Below are positions 1 through 10,517 of a stretch of 40,000 nt of DNA, piece after piece. A program made the translations under genes and the position numbers. Source of the stretch: Cryptococcus deneoformans JEC21 (lineage: Eukaryota > Basidiomycota > Tremellomycetes > Tremellales > Cryptococcaceae); assembly GCF_000091045.1 (NCBI RefSeq), contig NC_006691.1:150121-190120 (forward strand), read 5' to 3'. The notes beneath the pieces are model-generated. The model was not told the DNA's origin. It worked only from the letters and a program-made list of their open reading frames with translations, and made no database searches. How positions within the stretch are numbered: the first letter of the stretch is position 1; each line of letters begins with the position of its first letter.

Positions 1-16
1 GAATCTATCATCCTTC

Positions 17-1107
17 TTACTCATACGCGGGACCCTTCTTGGGTAAACGGGCGTCCATCTCACCCTTGACAACGGCGTACACCTCGTCGATCGAGGGAGA
101 AGAGTCGATCTCAACAACCTTGTTTCGTTCGCGGTAGTAGTCGACAACAGGCAGGGAAGTCTCGAGGAACGTTCCTGCTTCATGTCAGCATATCTCAGTG
201 TGGTTTATTTAGGGGGCTGAAACGTACGGAATCGCTTTACGATACTCTCCTTGTTGTCGTCCTCTCTTCCACTAGTCTTACCCCTCTCCAACAATCGCTG
301 AAGCAAGATCTCCTCAGAAGTGCTGAAGAAGAGCACAAAGCTAGATTTGCAAACAGATTCGTCAAACTTGAGGGCCTGGTCCATCTTACGGGGAAACCCA
401 TCGATGAGGAATCGACCAAAGCCGTTCGACCATCCAGGAGCAGAGGGGGGAGTGGAAAGGGTTTCGGTCATGGCGTTCTCAAGGAGCTGTACGGGTAGAT
501 ATGTTTAATAAGCGCTGCAATAAAAACAGAATTTATTTGGGTTGGCTTACCTTGATGGTAACCTCCATAGGGACGATCTTTCCCTCAGTGATGTACTCGG
601 TGATCATCGCACCGTACTTTGATCCTTCACGAGATCGCTCAGCTCGCAAAAGGTCACCAGCTAAAGTCACCAACATTCATTCGTTAGGCCTCTTTTTTTC
701 AAGCTCACAGATGCCCAAGATTAACTGACCGGAAAGGTGCTTGAAGCCATACTCGGCAACGAGCTTCTCACACTGTGTACCCTTGCCTATCCGCTCATCT
801 TCAGCTTTCTGTCCTCTCCTCAACCCTCTCATTCTCACCTCTCCACAAGAATACGATACATACCTGCACCAGGTCCACCGAGGACAAAGATCACAGTGAC
901 CTTGTTGGCATCAAAGACAGGTTTGTCGGAGAATTCGACATCAGGAGCGGCGGAAGCGTCCTTGCTGGTTTCTGGGCTGACAGGCGTGGGGGGAGTTTGG
1001 GTTTGGGTTTGGGTTTGGGCTTGGGCAGCAGCAGGCTCGGCGGCAGCATGCTTGTCGTGATGGTGATGATGGTGGAGCTTGTCCTTGATGGTGTCAATGA
1101 CAGTCAT
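17..1107 (-). CDS. URA6: UMP/CMP kinase (uridylate kinase), adenylate-kinase family
   Basis: Five coding exons read on the minus strand (1107-864, 786-730, 660-551, 486-228, 174-17) join in frame to 275 residues and end in a TAA stop. The protein phosphorylates UMP and CMP with ATP in pyrimidine nucleotide synthesis, in cytosol and nucleus. Seen directly: a P-loop GGPGAGKGT at about residues 77-85, the NMP-domain DGFPR motif at about 166-170, and a GKTSGREDD stretch typical of the short LID of UMP/CMP kinases. The first 65 residues are an extra low-complexity leader with six consecutive histidines (12-17), an Ala-rich stretch and a Gln-Thr repeat (31-38). The family core normally starts near the P-loop, so this leader is unusual. 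All four introns have GT-AG ends. The gene lies in tandem with the TRAX-like gene, whose stop is about 450 bases upstream. Confidence 0.93.
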
Positions 1108-1554
1108 GCTGATTATCGATGCGCTATATAAATTATGAAAGTATAGAGGTAAAAGCAATAGAAGGATAAACAAATCTGAAACGAAGCGCGACGAGCTGGC
1201 GGGAGGATGATCATTTTAGCTCAACAACTATAAATTATTGCGCTTCTGAACGGATCGGTGGAGCCAGCTGTGGCGCACTCCCCGTCTACCGTCAATAATA
1301 ATGCCAACCAGCGTTGTATATCCCCTTCTCTTGTCATGCATGCATAGATGTTATGGTACAGATGTTGGTCATGAGTGGCAAGTACGTTTTTTTTTCTCTG
1401 GGCTAAGAATTAGGTCTGGAATGCAAGGATGACGCAAAAACGAATCGAGTTTCGAGCCTCACTCCAGTTCCAGCATCCTATTCGATCTGCTTCTTTTCAT
1501 GGTCGGTGTATATGTACAGCATAACGGCACTGCTTCCTTTGCCCCCCTCTATCT
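1108..1554. other. Intergenic: URA6 promoter side and TRAX 3' side
   Basis: No gene is supported here. It holds the URA6 upstream region and the 3' flank of the TRAX-like gene. A self-complementary ATGCATGCAT lies near 1337 and a run of T near 1388. Confidence 0.6.
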
Positions 1555-2798
1555 TTACTCGGTAGCAGGTCCCTGCCCTTTATCAGCAGCATCATCCAGC
1601 GCCCTCTTTGCCATTTGCGCGAGAATATCGGGTCTGTCTGCAAACTCGATTAATCGAAGACGAAGGGCATAGCAAACTTGTGCGACGGTCAGCATTCGTC
1701 ATGGGCTCTCAACGTAAGGGAACGTTCTACTCACCCTTCTCAATCTTTTCTAATGATCTTTGAGTCTCTTCCTGTTTCTTTGAGAGTTGCCTGATAGCAT
1801 CTGGATTGACTGCGTCAAAATCTCAAAAAAAGAAAAAACGAATTATCAGCTTGTTGCAAACGTCGATCTTTGGTAGCAGCGACTTACGAGTCTTGACAGT
1901 TCGAACAAAGTCGCAGATGGATAATGGAGTCTCATGGTCACCAGTACCGAGAGCTTCAGGAGGTCACGTCATTAAGAGCTTTTCCGAAGAAACTTGCGGG
2001 AAATCTTGCATTAACGTACCGTTTGTTGCATATCGCATTAATTCGCCGGTAAGGTCAGACATCCCCAGGATGTAGTCTTCCGGCGTGACGAAGATCAACT
2101 ATTCATCCCATCATTAGTCGTAGGACCGTTGTTAACGATATCGATCTTTAAAAATGCCACGGGGAATTGGGGCCAAAACTTACGGGTTCACCATTCTCGT
2201 CAGAAAGCGCTTTTTGCACTTGGTCGAGAGGCACCAGACCACCATGTTGCAGGTACCACATGAAAGACAAGCCTTCAATGTACTCTTCAAGCCCAGGTGT
2301 TCTTCAAAGCGCTTTCCATCAGCATCTGTTGGCCCATGTCTACATTCTCCAAGCCTTGCACACCCACATGGACTTTCTCCACTTCCAGAACCCACTTTCC
2401 CAACTTTCACCCGGCCTGGCATCGCTCAACTCTTGTCTGATATTCTTGAACACTGCAGCAATCTCTCTTTCCTTTTTCTCGGCCTCGTTGATGTTTTTCT
2501 GACGTTGAGCTGGCTGGGAAGTGGCTCCTCGGTGGAGGTGGAAGATGAGTTTCTTGGACAGCTGGGTGATTGATCGAGAGAGGATGATGAGCTTTTCTCG
2601 CAGGGCATTCTACAGGATAGTCCGTTAACACGTTAACATCGGTACCAGGGGAAGAGATCAAGAAAAGATAAGGCTTACCTCGTCGTCCAACTCGGCCCGG
2701 TAGGCCTCAAATGTCTGACCCAAATGCTGTCTCCTCGACAAGGTCGCGAGAGATGATGATGATTCTGCCAAGGGCATCTCGACGTCTGCTGCGGCCAT
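1555..2798 (-). CDS. TSNAX: Translin-associated factor X (TRAX) homologue
   Basis: Seven coding exons (2798-2679, 2609-2368, 2301-2184, 2098-2020, 1953-1888, 1809-1735, 1676-1555) give 273 residues, close to the usual TRAX length of about 290. With translin, TRAX forms the C3PO ribonuclease that removes passenger strands in RNAi and processes tRNA fragments. Visible family blocks are LSRSITQLSKKLIFHLHR near the N-terminus, PGLEEYIEGLSF in the middle, TPEDYILGMSDLTGELMR, and a C-terminal VCYALRLRLIEFA block matching the CYALKVR region of animal TRAX. Exon 2 at first seems frameshifted. An intron at 2302-2367 (GTGGGT donor, CTGAT branch-like site, AAG acceptor) restores FWKWRKSITPGLEEY. No translin gene is in this window. 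It is divergent from SLY1. Confidence 0.9.
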
Positions 2799-3151
2799 TA
2801 TTTTTTCCTTTCAGTGCTTAGTATTGGCTTGTTCAGAATGTCAAGATGGAAGCTAGTGGTAAAAAAGCAAGGGCAGAGTTAATATCGCATGGATATGTCC
2901 ATCGTCGGTCTGTGAATCTTGCGTGGTTGCTATATAACGGACGAAAGATTATGAAGGCGGGAACCGCCGCTTACTTTGCAGCACCGGCCGCCGACCCGAT
3001 GTTTGTAATGTTTCAAACAGCAACAAAATACCCAGGCAAAAGTGCTGTGACTTGTTACAAATGTAGCGGCAATCGAGTCTTTTATGATGACCGCGTATGA
3101 GAAAGAAGTAGGCGATCGCCAGGGGATGGATATTAATAGGGAATGGAAATA

Positions 3152-3168
3152 GGTCCGAAATTCGGACC
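3152..3168. promoter_or_regulatory. Perfect palindrome GGTCCGAA-A-TTCGGACC
   Basis: Two 8-base arms flank a single A. The core holds CCG and CGG triplets five bases apart in everted orientation, a layout that Zn2Cys6 fungal transcription factors can recognise. It lies about 395 bases before the SLY1 start and 355 bases before the TRAX start. The symmetry is seen in the sequence; a role as a binding site is inference. Confidence 0.35.
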
Positions 3169-3224
3169 ATTTTGCTGGTGTTGAGAATCGATCGTTGACC
3201 ATTTTGCGGTTGGGAATCGATCGT
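3165..3224. repeat. Two-copy imperfect direct repeat, about 32-bp period
   Basis: The segment 3165-3195 and the segment 3197-3224 both begin GACCATTTTGC and both end GAATCGATCGT, differing by a few bases in between. The first copy overlaps the right arm of the palindrome. Each copy contains the self-complementary ATCGAT. Confidence 0.7.
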
Positions 3225-3563
3225 AAATTGTACAAATGTTGTCCCGATCTGTGTACGTTCGCTGCACCCTGTCGCACGTCCATCATACATATATACTGAA
3301 GATGTAGCAACCGCCTTTATTCCGGGATGACTAGATGGCATCCACTTCTTTTCCTGTCCTGGCTCGTAACAAACGCGCTAGGAATAGCTTTGACGGATGG
3401 GAGGAAACCAAACAAACCGAGGAGAGCGTGGGAAAGAAGCAAGTCCCCCGCGCCCGGCCTCCACCCGAAGCTACTCGGACGATTGAAGTTTACGTAACGA
3501 ATGCCACCTCGACGGCATACAGATGCGCATGGCAGTCCTGGCTTCTCTCATCTCCACCCCGCG

Positions 3564-6009
3564 ATGACCCGCCCCTCGCTGCTGAACGCACAGACGCACG
3601 CGCTCCTCACGCTGCTCAACCTCAACAACCCGCCGCCGGCAAACCCGGCGGCGGCCGGCCCGTTCCCCCGCCCGTCCTCCCCCGGCGCCCCGTTCGACGA
3701 CGCCGCCCAGCCGCCCCTCGTGTGGAAGGTGCTGATCCTCGACGACGCCAGCCAGGACGTGCTCGCCACCACGCTGCGCGTCCAGGACCTCCGGGAGCAG
3801 GGCGTCACTCTCCACATGTGAGTCCTCCGTCGCCACGCCGGCCGTGTTGCTCATGCACCCACAGGCAGCTGCACTCGGCGCGGCCGCCACTCGCCGATGT
3901 GCCTGCCGTCTACTTTGTCTCGCCGACGCTCTCCAACATCCGCCGCATCGCCGAAGACCTCAACCCGCCCTTATACGCCTCCTACTACCTCGCCTTCACC
4001 TCTTCCCTGCCCCGCTCGTTGCTCGAGGAGCTCGCATCTCTCATCTTGTCCAACGACCCTTCCGGACAGACCGGCCAGCTCATCGCCAGCGTCACGGACC
4101 AGTTTTTGGACTTTGTCGTCCCCTCACCGAATATGTTCTCCCTCTTGCCAAGGAGAGAGCTCAGGCAGGATGCCGACGGCGCGGCAGGGAAAGGAAAGAA
4201 GGGGAAGGATGTCAGGGAGGAATGGGTGGAAGGGCGGGGAAGTTACGTGGTTCTCAACGACCCGAGAGCGACAGAGGTTGATATTGAAGAAGAGGTTGGA
4301 CGTATTGCCAACGGACTGTTCAGCGTGATCACCACCATGAGTATGTCGACTAGATGCCAACGGATGGATAAAGGCTGATTATTTTGGCAGACATGACGCC
4401 TATCATCAGGTGTCCGCGAGGTAATGCGGCAGAGATGGTCGCTCGTCGTTTAGATGCCAAGCTGCGCGACCATATCGCATCAACCTCTTCCCGCAATACA
4501 CGCGATGCATACACTGTCGATGCTCTCCAGCGTCCCCGTAAGTCGCCAAGGTAACATAAATACTATTGCTGACGAACGTTGAACTAATAGTCCTCGCGAT
4601 TATGGACCGAAACATTGACCTCATCCCCATGCTCTCCCACTCTTGGACATACCAAGCTCTCGTGTCCGACGTGCTCGACATGAAACTCAACAGAGTCACC
4701 GTCTCTTCCCCCGAAAACGGTCGTCTCACAAAAAAATCTTACGATATCGATTCCAAAGATTTCTTCTGGGCCAAAAACGCGGGCAACCCTTTCCCAGCCG
4801 TGGCGGAAGATATCGACACTGATCTGAGCAAGTACAAGACGGATGCGGCTGAAATCACGAGGTCAACAGGGATAAGCGATGTCAATGACGTTTCCCAAAT
4901 CGACTTTACATCCAACACTGCAAACTTGAAAACCGCCATTACCGCTTTACCCGAACTCACCGCGCGCAAACAGATTCTCGATACGCACATGAACATTGCC
5001 ACCGCATTGTTACAATCCATCAAAGAACGTGGACTGGACAACTTGTTCCAAGTCGAGGAAACAGCGAGCAAACAGACAAAAGCTACCATCCTCTCCGTCC
5101 TGAACGGCGCTACCGACGAGCCGGGGCAAACTGCCTCCCCTTCCCCGCTCGACCAACTCCGCTTGGTCATCATCTACTTTCTCTCCACCCAAGATGGGGC
5201 GCTTTCAAAGGAGGATATGAAGGAGCTCGAGGGCGTGTTAAAGGAGCACGGGGCGGATACGCGCGCATTGGAATATGTGAAGAAAGTGAGGGATATTCAT
5301 CGCATGTCCACGTTGGCGGTCCAGCCGGCCGTGGCGGCCCAGAGTCAGTCGGGAGGTGGAGGTGAATGGACAAGAGGGTTCAGTGCGCTTGGTAACCGTG
5401 TAAGTCTTTCCCTTCACTCTGCCCTGCATCCACACTCATCAGATCATTATTTTTTCAACATAGATCACGGATAGATTAAGAGAAGGCGGTATCCCAACCG
5501 TAGGGCTCGACAACCTCATCTCTGGCGTCAAATCCTTCCTCCCCGCACGGAAAGACCTCACCCTAACCCGGCTGGTGGAAGCGCTCATGGATCCGGCATC
5601 GGCGTCTAGTCAAGCATTGCAGGATACGGATGATTACCTGTTCTTCGATCCGAAAACGTCTCGCGCGAGACCCGGTCATGCAGGTGGTGGTGGCGGTGGA
5701 GGTGGTGGCGGTGCCGGTGCCGGTGGCGGGGGAGCAGGCGGACCAGGGGGAGGAAGAAGTCAGTTTAGTGAAGGGTTGGTGTTCGTAGTAGGAGGAGGAG
5801 GTTATGTCGAGTATGGCAATCTGATGGATTGGGCGAATAGGTCGGGAGGCGGTGGGAGAGATGGCGGCGGCGGTGGAGCAGGTGCCGGCGGAGGAGCGGG
5901 GGCGCAAGGGGTAACGGGACAAGGAGGAAGGAAAGTGACGTATGGCAGTACGGAGATTTTGAATCCCGAAAAGTTTTTAAAGAGTCTGGAAGAGCTGGGG
6001 AGTGTCTAG
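3564..6009 (+). CDS. SLY1: SM-family vesicle fusion protein Sly1
   Basis: Five exons (3564-3817, 3865-4340, 4391-4537, 4591-5399, 5464-6009) join in frame to 743 residues. Sly1 is the Sec1/Munc18 protein that binds the syntaxin Sed5/Ufe1 and drives SNARE pairing between ER and Golgi. Family evidence is clear: [20 protein letters not shown] followed by [14 protein letters not shown] near the N-terminus, PAVYFVSPT, an [19 protein letters not shown] block, [13 protein letters not shown], and the C-terminal [16 protein letters not shown] region. The start at 3564 is the first ATG in frame with the conserved block. The N-terminal 40 or so residues are rich in Pro and Ala. Residues near 5685-5755 and 5850-5910 encode two Gly-rich runs absent from typical Sly1. 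Exons 1-2 are far richer in G+C than the rest of the gene. Confidence 0.95.
5685..5911 (+). repeat. GGN-rich microsatellite-like segments encoding poly-Gly in SLY1
   Basis: Two runs of GGT/GGC/GGA triplets (about 5685-5755 and 5850-5910) encode Gly/Ala-only stretches within the last exon of SLY1. They stay in frame, so they are length-variable loops and not disruptions. Confidence 0.75.
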
Positions 6010-6203
6010 CTGTAGGATTTTTATGGAGTTCTTAGATGGGGACCATTGATGGATGTGCATGAATAAAAAATAAAAATAAAAAATAAAAAGACGTAGAATG
6101 TTGACGTTTGCATACTCAATATTAAAAAAAAAATTAAAAAAGGAACGTTCATTTCGTTGATCGTTATGACATCCTACCGTTGTTCCCCCAAATCTAACAA
6201 TTT

Positions 6204-7110
6204 CTATCCAAACATCTTGGCAAACGCCTGCCTTTCCTTCTCCCTCCTCGCCTTCCTCTTCGCCTCTACATCCTTCAACAATTTGATCACCCCGGCATCC
6301 CCTGGTACACACTCCAACGCACCCTTCAAATCCTTCTCCGCAGCTTCGTCATCCTTCTTGAGGACATACGCCTGAGCCCGCCTGTAAAGGGCCTTACCCT
6401 TCTCGGAAGCTGAGAGGTTTGGCAAGGTCAAGGCTCGGGAAGTGAGGGAGACGACCAGGGAAGATGTGTTGGGCGACGCGGGGAGCTTCAAAGCGCACAG
6501 GGCAGCGTTGGTGAGAAGTGGGAGTCGGAGAGAACGGAAGGACTCGACCAGTTCGGCGGGGGAGTCATTGGGGAGTACAGGGTGGACGTCGAGGTACCTC
6601 AATGCCTTTTGGTACTTGTCCAACGCCACCGCAAAGTTTCCCGCTTTAAACTCCTTTGTACCCACTTCCTTCAGCTTGCCGGCTACGACGAGCGCTTCTT
6701 CAGGCTTCTCAGCGTCCACACCTTCTTCGTCCTGAGGCCAGTCTTCCCAGATATCACCACCATCAGAGCCGGCTTGTTTGGCTTGACGTTCAGCCTCGAG
6801 CTGGGCGAATTCGTCGGGGGAGAGGACGCCGGCGGAAGAGATGGTGACCGCCTGGTCGGGACGGTCGGATGTGGTGGGGATGTTTTCGATGCGGCGGACG
6901 AGGGAGCGGTTGTAGATGACTCGGCCGAACACGACGTGCTTCCCATCGAGATGTGGGGTGGGGACGCTAATATAATGAAAGCAAATGTTAGCCGCTGTCT
7001 GTGGTTCGTCAAGACCAGACGAATGTAAAAACGTCCCGTGTTTTCTACCTCTTACATGAGACGAGAAGACTTACGTAGTAATAAAGAATTGAGATCCATT
7101 AGTACCAGGT

Positions 7111-7156
<46 letters not shown>

Positions 7157-7560
7157 CAAAGTTTTCATCCTCAAACTTTCCTCATCAAGTCAGCCAACGC
7201 AAAACAAACAAAACACAAAGCACTCCTCTAGAATCTTTGGAGGAGGACGGAGGATTCGACTAACCTTCTCGCCATAGATGGACTCTCCACCGGTTCCGTC
7301 GCCCCTGGTAAAGTCACCACCTTGCAGCATGAAGCCCTTGATGCACCTGTGGAAGCTAGACCCGGCATACGCGAGCTTAACGCCGGCTTCGTTGGTCTTG
7401 TCTCCGATACAGAGGTGCTTAAAGTTGTTGGCAGTCTACAAAAACTAATGGTTAATAATCGTGGGATCCATGATAGCCAGACATTTGCCCCGATCTCCCT
7501 GCCTACTGCAACTGACTCTTGAGGCTGCAGGCATGGTGGCCAGAGATGCATAAACAGACA

Positions 7561-7594
<34 letters not shown>

Positions 7595-7656
7595 GTGAGC
7601 CTACCAGCAGGCTCGTTGGCGATGGTGATGTCAAAATAGGCGATGGTATTGGACAT
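6204..7656 (-). CDS. CPR6: Cyclophilin-40-type peptidyl-prolyl isomerase with TPR domain
   Basis: Four exons (7656-7564, 7435-7265, 7175-7075, 6966-6204) give 375 residues, the normal size of Cyp40/Cpr6. The N-terminal half is a cyclophilin domain with the active-site block [17 protein letters not shown] (F59, H60, R61 and Q69 by my count), [14 protein letters not shown], and [15 protein letters not shown]. The C-terminal half (from about residue 215) carries TPR-like helices, including [17 protein letters not shown] and [25 protein letters not shown], that bind the MEEVD tail of Hsp90. The protein is a cytosolic Hsp90 co-chaperone that catalyses proline isomerisation. The gene is convergent with SLY1, with under 200 A/T-rich bases between the two stops. 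Confidence 0.95.
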
Positions 7657-8171
7657 CTGGACGTTTCGACTCCGATGGCGTTAGAAAGATGCGTGTGAAA
7701 AGGAAGGATGGGATGGAAGAGAGAATAGATTTATATTTATATTCGTTTCTCCCCTTCCAAAACGGATGAGCGACCTTCGAGAGAGTTCGAGAAAGGTGGT
7801 GGTTGAGGTTTGAGAACAAACAGCCAGTCCCGGGGGGCTTACGATATGCTCTGAATAAAAAAGAACATGATCTGATGGAAAGATACATGCATTTTTTTAC
7901 TTTTACAAATTATGTTTGCTGTATTGACACATTTCACAGTATGCCTTCCACATGAATGCATTGATTTTACAAATTATGTGTACTGTATTGACACATTATT
8001 GGAATATGCCTTCCACAAGAATGCATTATTTTTACAAATTATGTGTACTGTGTTGACACATTGCGCAGTACGCCTTCCACAATAGAAGACTAAGACGTAC
8101 TCGAGAAGGTGACACTCTCCGCTTCGGTCTCAATCTGGCTGTTACAGTTCAGGAAGTTATAGTTCAGGCAG
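7657..8171. other. Intergenic between CPR6 start and BTN1 stop
   Basis: This region holds the CPR6 promoter side and the BTN1 3' flank. Its main content is the three-copy tandem repeat listed separately, plus a short duplication of AGTTCAGG near 8146 and 8161. No coding sequence is supported. Confidence 0.6.
7901..8093. repeat. Three-copy tandem repeat, 64-65 bp period
   Basis: Copies begin at about 7901, 7965 and 8030, each with TTTTACAAATTATG, then TACTGTATTGACACATT or a close variant, then TATGCCTTCCACA and GAATGCATT. The third copy is cut short after CGCCTTCCACAA. Copies differ by scattered substitutions, so the array is not recent. It is non-coding and lies between CPR6 and BTN1. Confidence 0.9.
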
Positions 8172-8226
8172 TTAAAGCTCCCGACACATTGTCCTTCCTT
8201 GATCAACCTGGCTTCGACAAAGTGCT

Positions 8227-8261
<35 letters not shown>

Positions 8262-8731
8262 GATACCTGAAATTTACTCATTCAGCATCCGTTCATCTAT
8301 TCAATGCGCCAATTACGCTTTGGATACGAGATGAGGAAAACGTACCAGTCGAATCAGCCGCTCCAACAGCACCGATCCTAAACTCTCTTTCCATCGCCTT
8401 CTTCTCCATCTCCGTCACATTCACAGTTCTTCGATCCCCACCCATCTCATTATCGCCATCAGCGTCATAGTTTTCACTGACACTGCCTTCTCTGCCCACG
8501 TGGTAAAACGTGTTGACATACCCGCTCCCACCACACAGCCCTTCCAAACAAATTAATAAGAAAACAATTGTAATACTTCTATCCACCCCACCATCTCCGT
8601 CTGCTGGAGGAGTGTAAGCAGGAGAGGAGAAGAAAAACGTCTTTGCTTGAAGAAAAAGAAGGGAAAGGACTAGGAATTGGATGATAGCCGGTAAAGGGAG
8701 AAGTCGTTTGGGTATAGGCGGTAGGCCGAGG

Positions 8732-8766
<35 letters not shown>

Positions 8767-8851
8767 GTCTGTCATTTTTGGTGTATCCGTGATTAAAATT
8801 AAGTAATCTTTTTCTAGTCTTCAAGGGACGGGATAAAAGGGCAACATACAG

Positions 8852-8906
<55 letters not shown>

Positions 8907-9060
8907 GTCCGTACGTTGGCAATGGAAAAACCAGCGTAGGTGCTACTCCCTAAACCCAAACTCGGCCATCAGTCATCAGTCTTCATCGAGAAAAGTGGGA
9001 CAAGGAGAAGAAGGAAGGAAGGGAGATGAACGCACAGAGTTGATGACATATTCCTCCACG

Positions 9061-9092
<32 letters not shown>

Positions 9093-9900
9093 CACCAATG
9101 GTCGCAGCAACTTCATCTTTTCCTGTGTCGTCAACCTTGAAGCTCTCATTCCCATTAATCTCTTATCCCCATCTGTTAATTCCTCTCCATCCCTGTTCCT
9201 GTCTCTGTCTCGATCGATAAACCCGGAAGATAAGAGAGGCGTATGTTGTGGGACATACTCGGATGATGGCACTGAGATGAGGATTGCAGGAGGCCGAAAA
9301 TTGTTATTATTCGATAATGATGAAGACATTGGAAGCCGTTGATAAGGAGATGAGTCTGAAGAAGCCTCAAGATGAGAAAAGGGAGGCAGGATGTATTTGT
9401 ATGTAATTGGAAAAAACAATGGTAAAAACTATACACAAAATCAGTCAATTCCCGGAGCTCTTCACCACACGTAATGCGATGCGAACAAATGGAATGAGTT
9501 TGGCTCACACTAGACAATCCCAACCCACCTTTCACACCCAAGCCTCTTAACAACCACCATATCCCTGCACCTGCTACACCCGCAAACCCGGTTCCGCTAG
9601 ACCATGCTCCCAAAGCCGTCTTGGACGTTGCCTCAGTAGGGAGGGTGGTCGTGAGTTGTAAGAAGGTGAGTTCTCCCATACCGGAGGATAATGAGGCTAG
9701 GGATATCCCGAGGAGACGTGGAGATAGAGATGAGGATAATGCGATTGTCTTTGTTAGGAGTGTCAGCCACCGAGCCATTGAAGCCTTCCAGCCAAATGAC
9801 GAAGAAACTTGAGAAAAAAAGGAATGGAAGAGGGAGGCTCACTATTATACCAAACCAGCTACAAATTGTACAAAACCCCACTCTCCTAGTATACCGAATC

Positions 9901-9962
<62 letters not shown>

Positions 9963-10091
9963 CGCGACAACACCTTTGGGAGTATCGGCCGATACGAGGT
10001 CCAACGCTGCTGATAAGATGATCACGTACAGGACTATCATGTGTCGATGAGTAGAATACATTGTTTAGCTCGTTATTTTACCCCCTCACCA

Positions 10092-10140
<49 letters not shown>

Positions 10141-10517
10141 GCTCAGGACTCACCATTGTTTAAAAGACCGAAGATCATGAACGCAGCAAATAACCGCTTG
10201 TTTGCATGTTTCGACCCTGTCAGCATCGGCAGTTCATCCAATGCTTGATTATCTTTATCCATAAGCCGTATCAGCTCACTCCACTACTGTATGGTGTGCT
10301 TACCAGCTATGAATTGATCAATATCCTCTCCATCAACAGAATCGCCCCTCCTACCAGGCTGATTTTCATTTCCAGTATCCGCGTGATCATCCGATCCGAG
10401 TGCAGGAGTGGTTTCGGTTATGGGTGTGGTTATGGTGTCAGAGTGCGGTGAATATCGGTGATGCACATTGTTATGAGTGGTGTTCATGGGAAGTGGAGTG
10501 AGGGGTACGGAGGCCAT
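8172..10517 (-). CDS. BTN1: Battenin/CLN3 homologue, vacuolar membrane protein Btn1
   Basis: Eight exons (10517-10304, 10216-10154, 10033-9843, 9748-9509, 9428-9036, 8949-8850, 8768-8346, 8266-8172) give 572 residues. Btn1 is a multi-pass protein of the vacuole/lysosome membrane involved in pH and basic amino-acid homeostasis; human CLN3 is mutated in juvenile Batten disease. Family evidence: RLFAAFMIFGLLNNVLYVIILSAALDLV, the LLGISLASLSSGMGELTFLQ block, LGAWSSGTGFAGVAGAGIWW, VYVEEYVINSGVAPTL, and near the end GLCGGSGYVNTF and ILFASLISMPLE. A hydrophilic loop of roughly 90 residues (Ser/Asn-rich, with an Arg-Asp repeat) lies mid-protein. The N-terminal 70 residues are polar. The exon 3-4 join is the least certain: I used the AAG acceptor at 9749-9751, preceded by a CTGAC branch-like site. 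Confidence 0.93.

Larger units (their letters stand above)
2799..3563. promoter_or_regulatory. Divergent intergenic region between TRAX and SLY1
   Basis: This 765-base gap separates two genes transcribed away from each other, so it should hold both promoters. It contains a 17-base palindrome and a neighbouring imperfect direct repeat, listed separately. The open frames seen here have no family resemblance and no convincing splice model, so I call no gene. Confidence 0.55.

Noticed and set aside
985..1025. Internal telomere-like TTTGGG repeats
   Set aside because: The hexamers lie in frame in URA6 exon 1 and encode Gln-Thr. They do not match the TTAGGG-type telomere repeat.
2184..2609. Apparent frameshifts within the TRAX gene
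   Set aside because: Reading straight through gives stops and two frame changes. A 66-base GT-AG intron at 2302-2367 with a branch-like site restores the conserved TRAX sequence, so the gene is intact.
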